A DNA stretch of 64,000 bases, taken from NCBI RefSeq assembly GCF_900142295.1, contig NZ_FSRL01000001.1:1302001-1366000 (forward strand), in the 5' to 3' direction. The notes under the pieces were generated by a model that made no database searches, had not been told where the DNA came from, and worked only from the letters and a program-made list of their open reading frames with translations. The position numbers were made by a program, and so were the translations under genes. Below are positions 52,511-61,228 of this stretch, one piece after another (within the stretch, counting starts at the first letter, position 1; each line of letters starts with the position of its first letter). This DNA is from Vannielia litorea (GTDB lineage: Bacteria; Pseudomonadota; Alphaproteobacteria; Rhodobacterales; Rhodobacteraceae).

Positions 52511-53095
52511 TCAGAACCGCAGCGCCACCCGCTCCGCGCCGCGCTCCACCTCCAGCCGCCGCCCCAGGGCGGCCACCGCCCGTGGCAGCAGCGAGAACTG
52601 CACCAGCGCCGGGCGCAGCCGGTCGGCCCCGCCCGCGGCCACGGCCCAGGCCTCCGCCTCGCCGCGCATCCGCGGCGCCTCCGCCACCACCTCCCAGCCG
52701 GGCCGGACCGAGATGATCCCGCCATAGGCCAGCTCGACCTCCAGGCAGTTGATCGCAAGGAACACCGCGCGCAGCTCGGCCCGGCTCACCGGGCCCGGCT
52801 CGGGCCAGTCCACCTGCACCCGCCCGCCGCCCAGGTAGCCCTTCAGCGTGTCGGCGATCTCCCCCGCGCTCACCTGCTGGCCTTCCTCGGCCCGCCCGAA
52901 CGCCACGCGGAAAAACCTGATCCGCCCCTGGGCGTGCGTCACACTGTCGGCCACCAGCGCCAGCTCGGGGCTGTTCTTCAGCCCGGCCATCTCCAGGAGC
53001 TCCACGCCATTGCCGATCGCGCCCACCGGGCTTATCAGGTCATGACAGATGCGCGACGCCAGCCGCGCCGCCAGGTCGATCTCATCGGCCATCAT
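52511..53095 (-). CDS. chpT: histidine phosphotransferase ChpT
   Basis: A 194-residue dimeric phosphotransfer protein. The phosphorylated histidine is His18 in ARLASRICHDLISPVGAIGNG, which is the diagnostic helix. The remainder resembles a degenerate histidine-kinase ATPase domain lacking ATP-binding motifs, as in Caulobacter ChpT. It passes phosphate from CckA to CtrA and CpdR, controlling the cell cycle, motility or gene transfer agents in this group. Two start codons (53095 and 53092) are adjacent. A perfect CtrA site lies 220 bases away at 53318. Confidence 0.93.
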   Translation of the reverse strand: MMADEIDLAARLASRICHDLISPVGAIGNGVELLEMAGLKNSPELALVADSVTHAQGRIRFFRVAFGRAEEGQQVSAGEIADTLKGYLGGGRVQVDWPEPGPVSRAELRAVFLAINCLEVELAYGGIISVRPGWEVVAEAPRMRGEAEAWAVAAGGADRLRPALVQFSLLPRAVAALGRRLEVERGAERVALRF

Positions 53096-53115
53096 GCCCT
53101 CCCGCGGAGATATCC

Positions 53116-53301
53116 ATGCCCGCCGATCTCAACGCCATTCTCGAACCCGGCATGCTCGTGCGCCATCCCGCCGAGCCCGACTGGGGGCTGGGGCAGGTGC
53201 AATCCAATATCGGCGGCCGGATCACCGTGAATTTCGAACATGCGGGCAAGGTCACCATCGACGGCACGCGGATCCTCCTCGAGATCGTGTTTGAAACGTA
53301 A
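53116..53301 (+). CDS. DUF3553 protein
   Basis: A 61-residue soluble protein of the DUF3553 family, recognisable by GMLVRHPAEPDWGLGQVQS and VNFEHAGK. Such small SH3-like beta domains may bind nucleic acid or protein; function is not known. It starts 20 bases from the divergent chpT gene, so promoters must lie within the neighbouring coding regions. The pairing of chpT with DUF3553 is common in this group. Confidence 0.85.
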   Translation: MPADLNAILEPGMLVRHPAEPDWGLGQVQSNIGGRITVNFEHAGKVTIDGTRILLEIVFET

Positions 53302-53317
53302 ACATCGCCGAGCTTGG

Positions 53318-53333
53318 TTAACACTTCCTTAAC
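53318..53333. promoter_or_regulatory. perfect CtrA-binding site
   Basis: TTAACACTTCCTTAAC matches the CtrA full consensus TTAA-N7-TTAAC exactly. It lies 104 bases before the olsB start and 17 bases after the DUF3553 stop, in a non-coding gap next to the CtrA-pathway gene chpT. That olsBA or a neighbouring gene is under CtrA control is inferred. Confidence 0.75.
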
Positions 53334-53436
53334 GCTGCCGGCGCCGCCCCGGCCCCACAGCCGGGTTGCACGGGGCAGGCGGCCTGCCTAAAAGCCTCGC
53401 AACCAGCGCCACGAGGGCAGGAACGGGACACGCGAG

Positions 53437-54228
53437 ATGCACGCCGAGGCACCCAAGTTCGAGCTGCGCCTTGCCGACGGCAGGGCCGATCTCGCCGCCG
53501 CCCAGCGCCTGCGCTACGAGGTCTTCGTCGAGGAGCTTGGCGGCGACGGCGAGATGGTCGACCATGCGGCCCGGCTCGAGGCCGACCGCTACGACCCCCA
53601 CTTCGACCACCTCCTGCTGATCGACCATGCCCGCGCCGCCGAGCTTGCCCCGGAAGGGGGCGGTGCGGTGGTGGGCGTCTACCGCCTGCTGCCAGGCGAG
53701 CGCGCGCCCGGGATCGGCGGCTTCTACACCGAGGGCGAATACGACCTCGCCCCGCTCAAGGCCTCCGGTCGCAAGCTGCTGGAGCTGGGCCGCTCCTGCC
53801 TCGCGCCCGAGTATCGCGGCGGCATCGCCATGTATCATCTCTGGGGCGCGCTCTGGGACTACGTCGAGGCGCGCGGCATCGAGATCCTCTTCGGCACCGC
53901 CTCCTTTCACGGCACCGACACCGCCGCCCTGGCCGCGCCGCTCTCCATGCTGCACCACAACCACCTCGCGCCGCCCGAGCTTCGGCCCCTGGCCCTGCCG
54001 CCCCACGGCGCGGCGATGGATATTCTGCCCGAAGCCGAGCTCGATCGCGCCGAGGCCATGCGCGCGGTGCCGGCCCTCATCAAGGCCTACCTCCGCCTTG
54101 GCGGCTGGGTCGGGCAGGGGGCCTGGGTCGATCACGCCTTCAACACCACCGATGTCTGCCTCGTGCTCGACGCCAGCCAAGTCAGCCCGCGCCAGGTGGC
54201 GATCTACCGCAAGGACCGTGCACCTTGA
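53437..54228 (+). CDS. olsB: ornithine N-acyltransferase OlsB
   Basis: A 263-residue GNAT-superfamily enzyme. The blocks LRYEVFVEELG, RLLPGERAPGIGGFYTEGEYD and LLELGRSCLAPEYRGGIAMYHLW are those of OlsB, which joins a 3-hydroxyacyl chain to ornithine to form lyso-ornithine lipid. The gene overlaps olsA by 4 bases, as is usual. A CtrA box lies upstream at 53318, so ornithine-lipid synthesis may be under cell-cycle control. Confidence 0.92.
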   Translation: MHAEAPKFELRLADGRADLAAAQRLRYEVFVEELGGDGEMVDHAARLEADRYDPHFDHLLLIDHARAAELAPEGGGAVVGVYRLLPGERAPGIGGFYTEGEYDLAPLKASGRKLLELGRSCLAPEYRGGIAMYHLWGALWDYVEARGIEILFGTASFHGTDTAALAAPLSMLHHNHLAPPELRPLALPPHGAAMDILPEAELDRAEAMRAVPALIKAYLRLGGWVGQGAWVDHAFNTTDVCLVLDASQVSPRQVAIYRKDRAP

Positions 54229-55103
54229 GCGCGGAAAGCACCGAGACGGACGCCCCGGCCGACACGCCCCTCTGGCTCGGCGCCTCGCCCCTGCCGCCCC
54301 CCCGCCTCGGCGCGGCCGGCTGGGCGCGGGTCGTCCTGCGGGGGCTGCCCCTCGGGCTCATCACCTTCGGTTGCCTTGCTCTGCTGCTTCTGGTGCGCCT
54401 CCTCGAGCGCCCGCTCTGCGGCCATCACCGCCCCGTCACGCCCTTCATCACCCAGTTCGTCTGCAAGTCGGCCTTCCTCTGCCTCGGCATGCGCCACCGC
54501 ACCTTCGGCACGCCGATGACCCACCGCGGCGCCATCGTCGCCAACCATGCGAGCTGGCTCGACATCTATGCCCTGAACGCCCCGCAGCGCATCTACTACG
54601 TCGCCAAGGCCGAGGTCGCGGGCTGGCCCGGCATCGGCTGGCTGGCGCGGGCCACCGGCACCGTCTTCATCCGCCGCGACCGGCGCGAGGCCAGGGCCCA
54701 GCAGGAGGTCTTCGAAGAGCGGCTCAGGATGAACCATCGCCTGCTCTTCTTTCCCGAGGGCACCAGCACCGACGGGCTGCGCGTTCTGCCCTTCAAGCCC
54801 ACGCTCTTCCAGGCCTTCCACGCCCATGACATGCCCGACATCCTCCACATCCAGCCCGTGACCATCGCCTACCATGCGCCGCCGGGCGAGGATCCGCGCT
54901 TCTACGGCTGGTGGGGCGACATGGATTTCGGCACCGGCCTGCTGCGGGTGCTGGGGGCGCGTCGGCAGGGCGCGGTTGACGTCGTCTTCCACCCGCCGGT
55001 GCCGGTCGCCGGGGCCGGAGGGCGCAAGGCGCTCGCGGCGACCTGCGAGAAGGTGGTACGGGACGGGCTGGACCAGCGCCTCGGAGCCGGGCGCCGGCCC
55101 TGA
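54225..55103 (+). CDS. olsA: lyso-ornithine lipid O-acyltransferase OlsA
   Basis: A 292-residue membrane-associated acyltransferase (PlsC family). One hydrophobic segment (about residues 40-62) anchors it; the catalytic NHASWLD (HX4D motif) lies near residue 107 and FPEGTST near 172. OlsA adds the second fatty acid to lyso-ornithine lipid. The start is TTG at 54225, overlapping the olsB stop by 4 bases; no better start is available. An ordinary phosphatidic-acid role is possible but the olsB overlap argues for OlsA. Confidence 0.88.
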   Translation: MSAESTETDAPADTPLWLGASPLPPPRLGAAGWARVVLRGLPLGLITFGCLALLLLVRLLERPLCGHHRPVTPFITQFVCKSAFLCLGMRHRTFGTPMTHRGAIVANHASWLDIYALNAPQRIYYVAKAEVAGWPGIGWLARATGTVFIRRDRREARAQQEVFEERLRMNHRLLFFPEGTSTDGLRVLPFKPTLFQAFHAHDMPDILHIQPVTIAYHAPPGEDPRFYGWWGDMDFGTGLLRVLGARRQGAVDVVFHPPVPVAGAGGRKALAATCEKVVRDGLDQRLGAGRRP

Positions 55104-55161
55104 CGGTCAGGCGCGCAGCCCCGCACGGTCCGTTAACTCATTCCGGTTGTGCAAAAATCGC

Positions 55162-55205
55162 GTATGCATGGGTTGTGCATCACTTGTGCATGGGTTGTGC
55201 CTGTG
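55162..55205. repeat. 11-bp tandem repeat, four copies
   Basis: Four 11-bp units in a row: GTATGCATGGG, TTGTGCATCAC, TTGTGCATGGG and TTGTGCCTGTG. The core TTGTGCA also occurs alone at 55147 and 55240. Units repeat at about one helical turn, so a protein could bind each on the same face of the DNA. The gap (55104-55261) lies between the convergent genes olsA and thiE, where promoters are not expected. Confidence 0.7.
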
Positions 55206-55240
55206 ACATTTTTGCGGTTAACGCGGTTTTCGGAGTCCGT

Positions 55241-55256
55241 TGTGCATTTTTGCACA
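55241..55256. terminator. inverted repeat at the thiE 3' end
   Basis: TGTGCA-TTTT-TGCACA is a perfect 6-bp inverted repeat only 5 bases from the thiE stop. It could be a weak terminator; equally it repeats the TTGTGCA core of the adjacent tandem array and might be a binding site. Confidence 0.4.
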
Positions 55257-55261
55257 GGGGC

Positions 55262-55894
55262 TCAGGCCCCGGCCATCAGGCTCTTCAGCGCCGCCGCCGG
55301 GTCGTCCTCCCCCCAGATTTCCGGCCCGATCCCGAAGAAGTCGGTGATCCCCGCCAGCGCCGTCACCCGGCCCGCCGACAGCCCGCCCTCGGCCACCACC
55401 GGCACCTCGATCACCTCGCTCCACCACTCGAAGAGCCCGTCCTCCGCCAGCGTCCCATCCCCCAGCGAAGTCATTGAAACCGGGCCAAAACTCACGTAAT
55501 CGGCCCCCGCTTCCCCCGCGCCCATGCCCTCGTGCCGGGAGGCGCCGCAATAGGCCCCCACGATCGCATCCTCGCCCAGCGCCTTGCGCGCCGCGCGCAC
55601 GCTGCGGGCCCCATCGGTCAGGTGCACCCCGTCGAGGCCCAGCCGCTCCACCATCTGCACATGCCGCTCGATCACCAGCGCCACATCGCGGGCATGGGCC
55701 ACCTCGCGCAGGCTGTCGGCCGCACGAGCCACCTCCACCTCGTCCCCCGAGGCCATCGCCAGCCGGATGCAGGCGATGTCGATCGCGTCAAGAACAGCGG
55801 ACAACTTGCCGGGAAAGCTAGATAATTCGAAGGCCGGCGGGGTAATGAGGTAGATCTGCGGCACGTCGGGCGCATCGGCCATTTTCGGCTCCAT
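55262..55894 (-). CDS. thiE: thiamine phosphate synthase family protein
   Basis: A 210-residue TIM-barrel protein of the ThiE family, which couples the pyrimidine and thiazole moieties of thiamine. Family motifs include DGVHLTDGARSVRAARKALGE, VGAYCGASRHEGMGAGEAGADYVSFGP and VVAEGGLSAGRV. Several positions near the pyrimidine pyrophosphate site look altered, so it may be one of the ThiE-like paralogues and not the main enzyme. Met1 (55894) or Met5 (55882) could start the protein. No other thi gene is near. Confidence 0.75.
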   Translation of the reverse strand: MEPKMADAPDVPQIYLITPPAFELSSFPGKLSAVLDAIDIACIRLAMASGDEVEVARAADSLREVAHARDVALVIERHVQMVERLGLDGVHLTDGARSVRAARKALGEDAIVGAYCGASRHEGMGAGEAGADYVSFGPVSMTSLGDGTLAEDGLFEWWSEVIEVPVVAEGGLSAGRVTALAGITDFFGIGPEIWGEDDPAAALKSLMAGA

Positions 55895-55937
55895 TGTCTT
55901 GCGTTTCCGGCCCTATAGCCGGGATTTGAGGGCTTGG

Positions 55938-56270
55938 CTACTTTGCCGGAAGGCTCTGCACATAGGCCAGCGCCATTCCCATCAGCCGCGCCCGCGCCGC
56001 GTCGTCGCCCATGGCGCTCTCGTCGGCGCGAATGAACCCGCCCATCCGCCGCCCGCCCATCTCCATGACCCGCGTGCCCGGAACCTCCAGCGCCGCCGCC
56101 TCGGCCGCCTTGCCGACGCGGAACATCGTGTCCGACCAGCCGCTTGCGCCGCAGATCATGTTGCCCCGCACCAGAAAGCAAAGCCCCCCGAACATGCGCC
56201 GTTCCTCCACCTCGGCCACCTCGGCCAGCGCCTCTCTAAGCTGTTCCGCAATCCCTTCGTCATAGGCCAT
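55938..56270 (-). CDS. TfoX N-terminal domain protein
   Basis: A 110-residue protein consisting of a single TfoX/Sxy N-terminal domain: ERRMFGGLCFLVRGNMICG and FRVGKAAEAAALE are the conserved core, and RRMGGFIRAD follows. In gammaproteobacteria full-length TfoX helps induce competence, but stand-alone domains of this kind are of unknown function. The ATG at 56270 is divergent from the methyltransferase gene. Confidence 0.85.
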   Translation of the reverse strand: MAYDEGIAEQLREALAEVAEVEERRMFGGLCFLVRGNMICGASGWSDTMFRVGKAAEAAALEVPGTRVMEMGGRRMGGFIRADESAMGDDAARARLMGMALAYVQSLPAK

Positions 56271-56361
56271 GTGTAGGGCTTCCTGCGTGCGCTGCGGCTT
56301 GTGCCACCTGGTCACACATCGTATCACCCGCCGCGACGTGCGGGGAAGAAAGGTGCAAGAC

Positions 56362-57075
56362 ATGATGGATCCGGTTTTTGTGCTGGTGCGCCCCCAGATG
56401 GGCGAGAACATCGGCGCCGCGGCCCGCGCCATGTGGAACTTCGGCCTCGACCGCATGCGCATCGTCTCCCCGCGCGACGGCTGGCCCAACCCCCGCGCCG
56501 CGGCGCTGGCCAGCGGGGCAGGGCGCCTGCTCGACAACGCGGTGCTCTGCGACAGTCTGGCCGAGGCGGTGGCCGATTGCCGCACCGTCTACGCCACCAC
56601 GGCCCGCCCGCGCGGGCTGACCAAGCCGGTGCTGACCCCCGAGGAGGCCATGGCCGACGCCCGTCGCCGGGCCGCCGCGGGCCAGAAGGTGGCGGTGCTC
56701 TTCGGTCCCGAGCGGTCGGGCCTGGAGAACGAGGATGTCGCCCGCGCCAGCGCGATCATCACCGTGCCGGTGAACCCCGAGTTCTTCTCGCTGAACCTCG
56801 CGCAATGCGTGCTGCTCATGGCCTATGAGTATGGTCGTCACGAACTGCCGCGCGGCGAGGAGGCGCCCGCCGAGCCTGCCTCCGCGCTGGAGCTCGAAAA
56901 GCTGGGCGACCATTGGGAGGAACGGCTCGACGAGGCGGGGTTCTTCTTTCCTGCCGAGAAGGCCAGTGGCATGAAGCTCGTGCTCCGCAACATGTGGCCG
57001 CGCCTCATGCTCACCCGCTCCGATGTGCAGATGCTGCACGGCGCGCTCCGGCAGCTCCTCCGGGGCAAGTCCTGA
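56362..57075 (+). CDS. trmJ: tRNA 2'-O-methyltransferase TrmJ
   Basis: A 237-residue SPOUT-class methyltransferase. The deep-knot motifs are visible: VLVRPQMGENIGAAARAM near the N-terminus, VAVLFGPERSGLENEDVA in the middle, and VPVNPEFFSLNLAQCVLLMAYE after it. TrmJ methylates position 32 of certain tRNAs. The C-terminal helical region (about 165-237) matches the TrmJ length. The ATG at 56362 (or 56365) follows a GAAAGG site; upstream frames lack the family sequence. Confidence 0.9.
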   Translation: MMDPVFVLVRPQMGENIGAAARAMWNFGLDRMRIVSPRDGWPNPRAAALASGAGRLLDNAVLCDSLAEAVADCRTVYATTARPRGLTKPVLTPEEAMADARRRAAAGQKVAVLFGPERSGLENEDVARASAIITVPVNPEFFSLNLAQCVLLMAYEYGRHELPRGEEAPAEPASALELEKLGDHWEERLDEAGFFFPAEKASGMKLVLRNMWPRLMLTRSDVQMLHGALRQLLRGKS

Positions 57076-57143
57076 GGGCTTGAGACCGCCGTCCCCCCGC
57101 GCTACCTCAGGTCGCGGAACAGGGCCCGAGCATAGGAGCCAGC

Positions 57144-58295
57144 ATGGCCGGAAAACGCAGCATCTTCGAAGAGGTCGGCGAAGGCGAGACGCCTCGCAAT
57201 GCGCCCCGCGAGACCGGGGTGATCGACAGGGGCAGCCGCTCCGGTGCCCGTCTCGCCATTCGCGGCTGGCTGGTCGTGCTCTTCGCGATGGTCTTCGTGA
57301 TGATCCTCCTGGGCGGCCTGACCCGCCTCACCGACAGCGGCCTCTCGATCACCGAGTGGAACGTGGTCAAGGGCGCGATCCCGCCCCTCAACGAGGCCGA
57401 CTGGCAACTCGCCTTCGACAAGTACAAGACGATCCCCGAGTACGAGTTGCAGAACAAGGGCATGTCGCTCGCCGAGTTCAAGACGATCTACTGGTGGGAG
57501 TGGGGCCACCGGCAGCTGGGCCGCCTGATCGGCCTCGTCTGGGCGATTGGCTACCTGTATTTCCTGCTGCGGGGTCAAATTCCCACCGGCTGGAAGACCC
57601 GCCTGCTCATCCCCGGCGTTCTGGGCGGCATCCAAGGCTCCATCGGCTGGTGGATGGTCCACTCCGGCCTTTCCGGCGAGATGACCGATGTTGCTTCCTA
57701 CCGCCTCGCCACCCACCTCGGCCTGGCCTTCGCCATCCTTGGCCTGCTGAGCTGGTACATCCTGCTGCTGTCGCGCCCCGAACGCGAGATCATGCAGGCC
57801 CGCCGGTCCCGCGAACGCCGCATCTGGGGCTTGGGAACAGGCCTCATGCACTTCGCCTTCCTGCAAATCCTCATCGGTGCGCTGGTGGCGGGCCTCGACG
57901 CGGGCCGCAACTACATCGACTGGCCACTGATGGCCGGAGGCTTCACCCCGCCGGGCATGTGGGAAATCACGCCCTGGTGGCGCAACCTCTTCGAGAACGA
58001 CGGCACCGTGCAGTTCATCCACCGCATCGTCGCTTACGCCCTCTTTGCCTTCGGCCTGTTCGCCTGGGTCCGGTCGCGGCGCTCGGCCTTTGGCGCCACC
58101 CGGCGCGCCTTCGACTGGGCCATGGTGCTGCTCTTCGGACAGGTGGTCCTGGGCATTGTCACCGTGATGCACTCCGCGCCCTGGCACATCGCCATCACCC
58201 ACCAGGCGCTCGGCGTGGCGCTCTGGGTCACCCTCATCCGCGCCCGCTTCCTTGCGGGCTACCCCAAGGCCGGAACGCTCCGGGAAGGACTATGA
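57144..58295 (+). CDS. ctaA: heme A synthase CtaA (COX15 family)
   Basis: A 383-residue inner-membrane enzyme with about eight transmembrane helices that oxidises heme O to heme A for cytochrome oxidase. Visible marks are GGLTRLTDSGLSITEW after the first helix, YWWEWGHRQLGR with a heme-ligand His, FIHRIVAYALF with another, and ITHQALGVALW near the end. It starts at ATG 57144 after a TAGGAG site. The M32 peptidase gene begins one base after its stop, so both share a transcript. Confidence 0.95.
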   Translation: MAGKRSIFEEVGEGETPRNAPRETGVIDRGSRSGARLAIRGWLVVLFAMVFVMILLGGLTRLTDSGLSITEWNVVKGAIPPLNEADWQLAFDKYKTIPEYELQNKGMSLAEFKTIYWWEWGHRQLGRLIGLVWAIGYLYFLLRGQIPTGWKTRLLIPGVLGGIQGSIGWWMVHSGLSGEMTDVASYRLATHLGLAFAILGLLSWYILLLSRPEREIMQARRSRERRIWGLGTGLMHFAFLQILIGALVAGLDAGRNYIDWPLMAGGFTPPGMWEITPWWRNLFENDGTVQFIHRIVAYALFAFGLFAWVRSRRSAFGATRRAFDWAMVLLFGQVVLGIVTVMHSAPWHIAITHQALGVALWVTLIRARFLAGYPKAGTLREGL

Positions 58296-58296
58296 C

Positions 58297-59769
58297 ATGA
58301 CCGCATTCAACGACCTCATGGCCTACACCCGTGAAACCGAGGCGCTCGGGCAGGTCATGGGCCGCCTCGGCTGGGACCAGGAAACCATGATGCCGCGTGG
58401 TGCGGCCGAGCAGCGCGGAGACGAGATGGCCGCGCTCTCCGGCGTGCTCCACGCCCGCCGGACCGACCCTCGCGTCGGCGACTGGCTCGAGGCGGCGCAG
58501 GCCACCGACCCCGCCGGAGAAGCCGCCCTGCGCCTCATCCGCCGCAGCTTCGAGCGCACCACTAAGGTGCCCGCCCGCCTCGCCGCCGCGCTGGCCAAGA
58601 CCACCTCGATCGCCCAGGGAAAATGGGCCGAGGCACGGAAGGCGCAGGACGTGGCTGCCTTCGTGCCGGTGCTCGACGAGGTGCTGAAGCTCAAGCGCGA
58701 GGAGGCCGCGGCGCTGGCCTCCGGCGGCGACCTCTACGATGCGCTGCTCGACGATTACGAACCTGGCGCCCGTGCCGCCGACCTAGAGGCCATGTTCGGC
58801 GCACTCCGCCCCCGCCTTGTGGCCCTCCGCGAGGCCGTCCTGGGCTCTGCGCACCAGCCCGCCGAACTCACCGGCACCTATGCCGAGACGATCCAGCTCG
58901 AGCTGTCGGCAAAACTCGCCGCAGCCTTCGGCTACGACTTCACCCGCGGCCGGATCGACAAGGCCGTCCACCCCTTCTCCTCCGGCTCGGGCAGCGACGT
59001 GCGCATCACCACGCGGGTGGCTGAGGACGATCCGTTCAACTGCTTCTATTCCACGATCCACGAGGTCGGCCACGCCTGCTACGAACAGGGGATCAGCCCG
59101 AGCTACGCGCTGACTCCGATGGGGCAGGGGGTTTCGATGGGGGTCCACGAGAGCCAGAGCCGGATCTATGAGAACCAGCTGGGTCGCTCCCGCGCCTTCA
59201 CCGGTTGGCTCTTCAGCCAGATGCAGGAGGCCTTCGGCGGGGCAGGGGCGGCGGATGCCGATGCCTTTTACGCCACCGTCAACAAGGTCAAACCCGGCTA
59301 TATCCGCACCGAGGCCGACGAGGTGCAATACAACCTCCACGTCCTGCTGCGCTTTGACCTCGAGCGCGACCTGGTGTCCGGCCAGCTGGAAGCGGCAGAC
59401 CTCGAAGAGGCATGGAACACACGATTCGAACGCGACTTCGGCTATCCGGTCGACAAGCCTTCCAACGGCTGCCTGCAGGATGTGCACTGGTCCGTGGGCC
59501 TCTTCGGCTACTTCCCGACCTACAGCCTGGGCAACGTCTATGCCGGCTGCCTGAACAAGGCGCTGCGAGAGAGCGTCCTGGGCGTGGATGCCGCACTGGC
59601 CTCGGGCGATGCCACACCCGCCACCGCCTGGCTTAAGGAAAACCTCCAGCAACACGGCGGGCTGCGCACTCCGCGTGAGACGATCAGACACGCCTGCGGC
59701 TTCGAGCCCTCCGAAGCGCCACTGCTCGACTACCTCGAGGCCAAGTTCGGCGCGATCTACAAGCTCTGA
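58297..59769 (+). CDS. M32 family metallocarboxypeptidase
   Basis: A 490-residue cytoplasmic zinc carboxypeptidase of the M32 (Taq carboxypeptidase) family. The zinc-binding HEVGH is at residues 255-259 in STIHEVGHACYEQ. Other conserved segments are DVRITTRV, the ESQSRIYENQLGRS helix with the third zinc ligand, GYIRTEADEVQYNLHV and QDVHWSVGLFGYFPTYSLGN. Length is normal. The ATG at 58297 lies one base after ctaA with a GGGAAGGA site. Confidence 0.95.
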   Translation: MTAFNDLMAYTRETEALGQVMGRLGWDQETMMPRGAAEQRGDEMAALSGVLHARRTDPRVGDWLEAAQATDPAGEAALRLIRRSFERTTKVPARLAAALAKTTSIAQGKWAEARKAQDVAAFVPVLDEVLKLKREEAAALASGGDLYDALLDDYEPGARAADLEAMFGALRPRLVALREAVLGSAHQPAELTGTYAETIQLELSAKLAAAFGYDFTRGRIDKAVHPFSSGSGSDVRITTRVAEDDPFNCFYSTIHEVGHACYEQGISPSYALTPMGQGVSMGVHESQSRIYENQLGRSRAFTGWLFSQMQEAFGGAGAADADAFYATVNKVKPGYIRTEADEVQYNLHVLLRFDLERDLVSGQLEAADLEEAWNTRFERDFGYPVDKPSNGCLQDVHWSVGLFGYFPTYSLGNVYAGCLNKALRESVLGVDAALASGDATPATAWLKENLQQHGGLRTPRETIRHACGFEPSEAPLLDYLEAKFGAIYKL

Positions 59770-59776
59770 GCCTCGC

Positions 59777-60211
59777 TCACCAGTAGGTTGGCGGGCTTGC
59801 CACCAGCGGGGCCGATCCGCCGGCGGCGGCAAGGTCTGCCTCGCCGTCGGTCACACCCTGCGACTGAAAGTGCCGCTGCACCGCCGAAGGCGGCGTCGTG
59901 GGGTTGTTGGGGTTGTGCTGCGGTGTGACCCCGAGCTCCTTGCCGGTGTTGTAGAGCCAAGTCATCGTACGGAGCTGCCAGGCCGGGTAGGTGCCGTTGC
60001 CCACCCACGCCCGGCTGAGAAAGTAGTGTTCTGCGGCGGCCATCACCTCCGGGTCGGAATGGATCAGGTAGATCGGATAGGTGCCTTTCCCGTTGCGGAC
60101 CTTGTAGAGATCCTGCCGGAGCTGGTCGTATCGGGCGGTGGTGGGCGTGGTGGAAGCGCGGTAGCTCTCCCACATCGAGATGTAGGCCTGGACTTCTGCT
60201 TGGGTCGCCAT
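59777..60211 (-). CDS. small soluble protein of unknown function
   Basis: A 144-residue protein I do not recognise. The first 90 residues are likely helical with many aromatic residues (DLYKVRNGKGTYPIYLIHSD, AAEHYFLSRAW). The C-terminal 50 are Pro/Asn/Ala-rich and probably disordered. No signal peptide or membrane segment. The ATG at 60211 has a strong GAGGAG site. It stops seven bases from the convergent peptidase stop. Confidence 0.65.
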   Translation of the reverse strand: MATQAEVQAYISMWESYRASTTPTTARYDQLRQDLYKVRNGKGTYPIYLIHSDPEVMAAAEHYFLSRAWVGNGTYPAWQLRTMTWLYNTGKELGVTPQHNPNNPTTPPSAVQRHFQSQGVTDGEADLAAAGGSAPLVASPPTYW

Positions 60212-60357
60212 GATGGACTCCTCGAAAATACGATCTGGTCAGTGAAATCAGGCGCGCCCCCGTAATCGCGGGTCGCCTCTTCGGGATAGGCTCGAGGCGG
60301 GGAGACCGGAAGCACCCGGCCCTGCAACTAACGCTTTATTCACGCCTGGGGCTTAGA

Positions 60358-61149
60358 TCAGTCCTGCCAGTCGGGGCGGCGCTTTTCGATGAAGGCGTTG
60401 ATCCCCTCGTCGGTATCGCGCCACAGCATGTTCTCGACCATCACGGCGGAGGCATGGGCATAGGCCTCGGCGGTGGTGAGGGGGAGCTGGTCGTAGAACG
60501 CCCGCTTGCCGATCTTGACGGCGGCGGTGAGCTTGGCGGCCACCGTGGCGGCCAGGGCGCGGGTTTCGGCCTCGAGATCCGCTTCGGGCACCACACGGTT
60601 CACCAGCCCAACCTCGCGGGCCCGGTCGGCCTCGATGAACGCGCCGGTGCTCAGCATCTCGAAGGCCACTTTGGGGGCCACGTTGCGGGAGAGCGCCACC
60701 ATGGGCGTGGAGCAGAAAAGGCCGATGTTGACCCCGTTCACGCCAAACCGCGTGCCCTCTGCCGCGACCGCCATGTCGCAACTTGCCACCAACTGGCAGC
60801 CGGCGGCGGTGGCGATGCCATGGACCTGGGCAATCACCGGCTGCGGCAGCCGCTGCAGCCCCATCATCACCGCGGAGCAGCGTGCGAAGAGATCTTCGAA
60901 GTATGCACGGCCCCTGTCGTCTGCCTGCCGTCCGGCCTGCATCTCCTTCAGGTCGTGCCCGGCGCAAAACACCTTGCCGGCCCCCTTCAGGATCACGGCC
61001 CGAACGGATCCGTCACCTTCGAGGGCGGCGATCTCGGCGGTCAGTGCATCCAGCAGCTCGTCCGACAGCGCATTGAGCGCGCCCGGCCTGTTCAGCGTCA
61101 GTTCCGCAACGTTCTCCCGGTCCACCCGGGTGAGTACCGGCTCGGTCAT
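60358..61149 (-). CDS. enoyl-CoA hydratase/isomerase family protein (ECHDC3-like)
   Basis: A 263-residue crotonase-fold protein. KVFCAGHDLKEM and GIATAAGCQLVASCDMAVA give the oxyanion hole and CoA pocket, and GVNIGLFCSTPMVALSR is the pattern of the ECHDC3 subgroup. Where active hydratases have catalytic glutamates, this group does not, so hydratase activity is doubtful. The ATG at 61149 has a GGGAGGAA site. It is divergent, 79 bases apart, from a thioesterase gene, suggesting a shared acyl-CoA pathway. Confidence 0.88.
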   Translation of the reverse strand: MTEPVLTRVDRENVAELTLNRPGALNALSDELLDALTAEIAALEGDGSVRAVILKGAGKVFCAGHDLKEMQAGRQADDRGRAYFEDLFARCSAVMMGLQRLPQPVIAQVHGIATAAGCQLVASCDMAVAAEGTRFGVNGVNIGLFCSTPMVALSRNVAPKVAFEMLSTGAFIEADRAREVGLVNRVVPEADLEAETRALAATVAAKLTAAVKIGKRAFYDQLPLTTAEAYAHASAVMVENMLWRDTDEGINAFIEKRRPDWQD

Positions 61150-61228
61150 CTTGCCATTCCTCCCATTGCCGGAAACTCTGGGCCGCAGACCGGCGGGACG
61201 CAAGGGGCCCGCAGACAGGGGAGGGGAC

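Noticed and set aside
55147..55256. DnaA boxes or an origin of replication in the TTGTGCA repeats
   Set aside because: The core differs from TTATCCACA and its complement at key bases, and no AT-rich unwinding region or dnaA/hemE-type neighbour is present.
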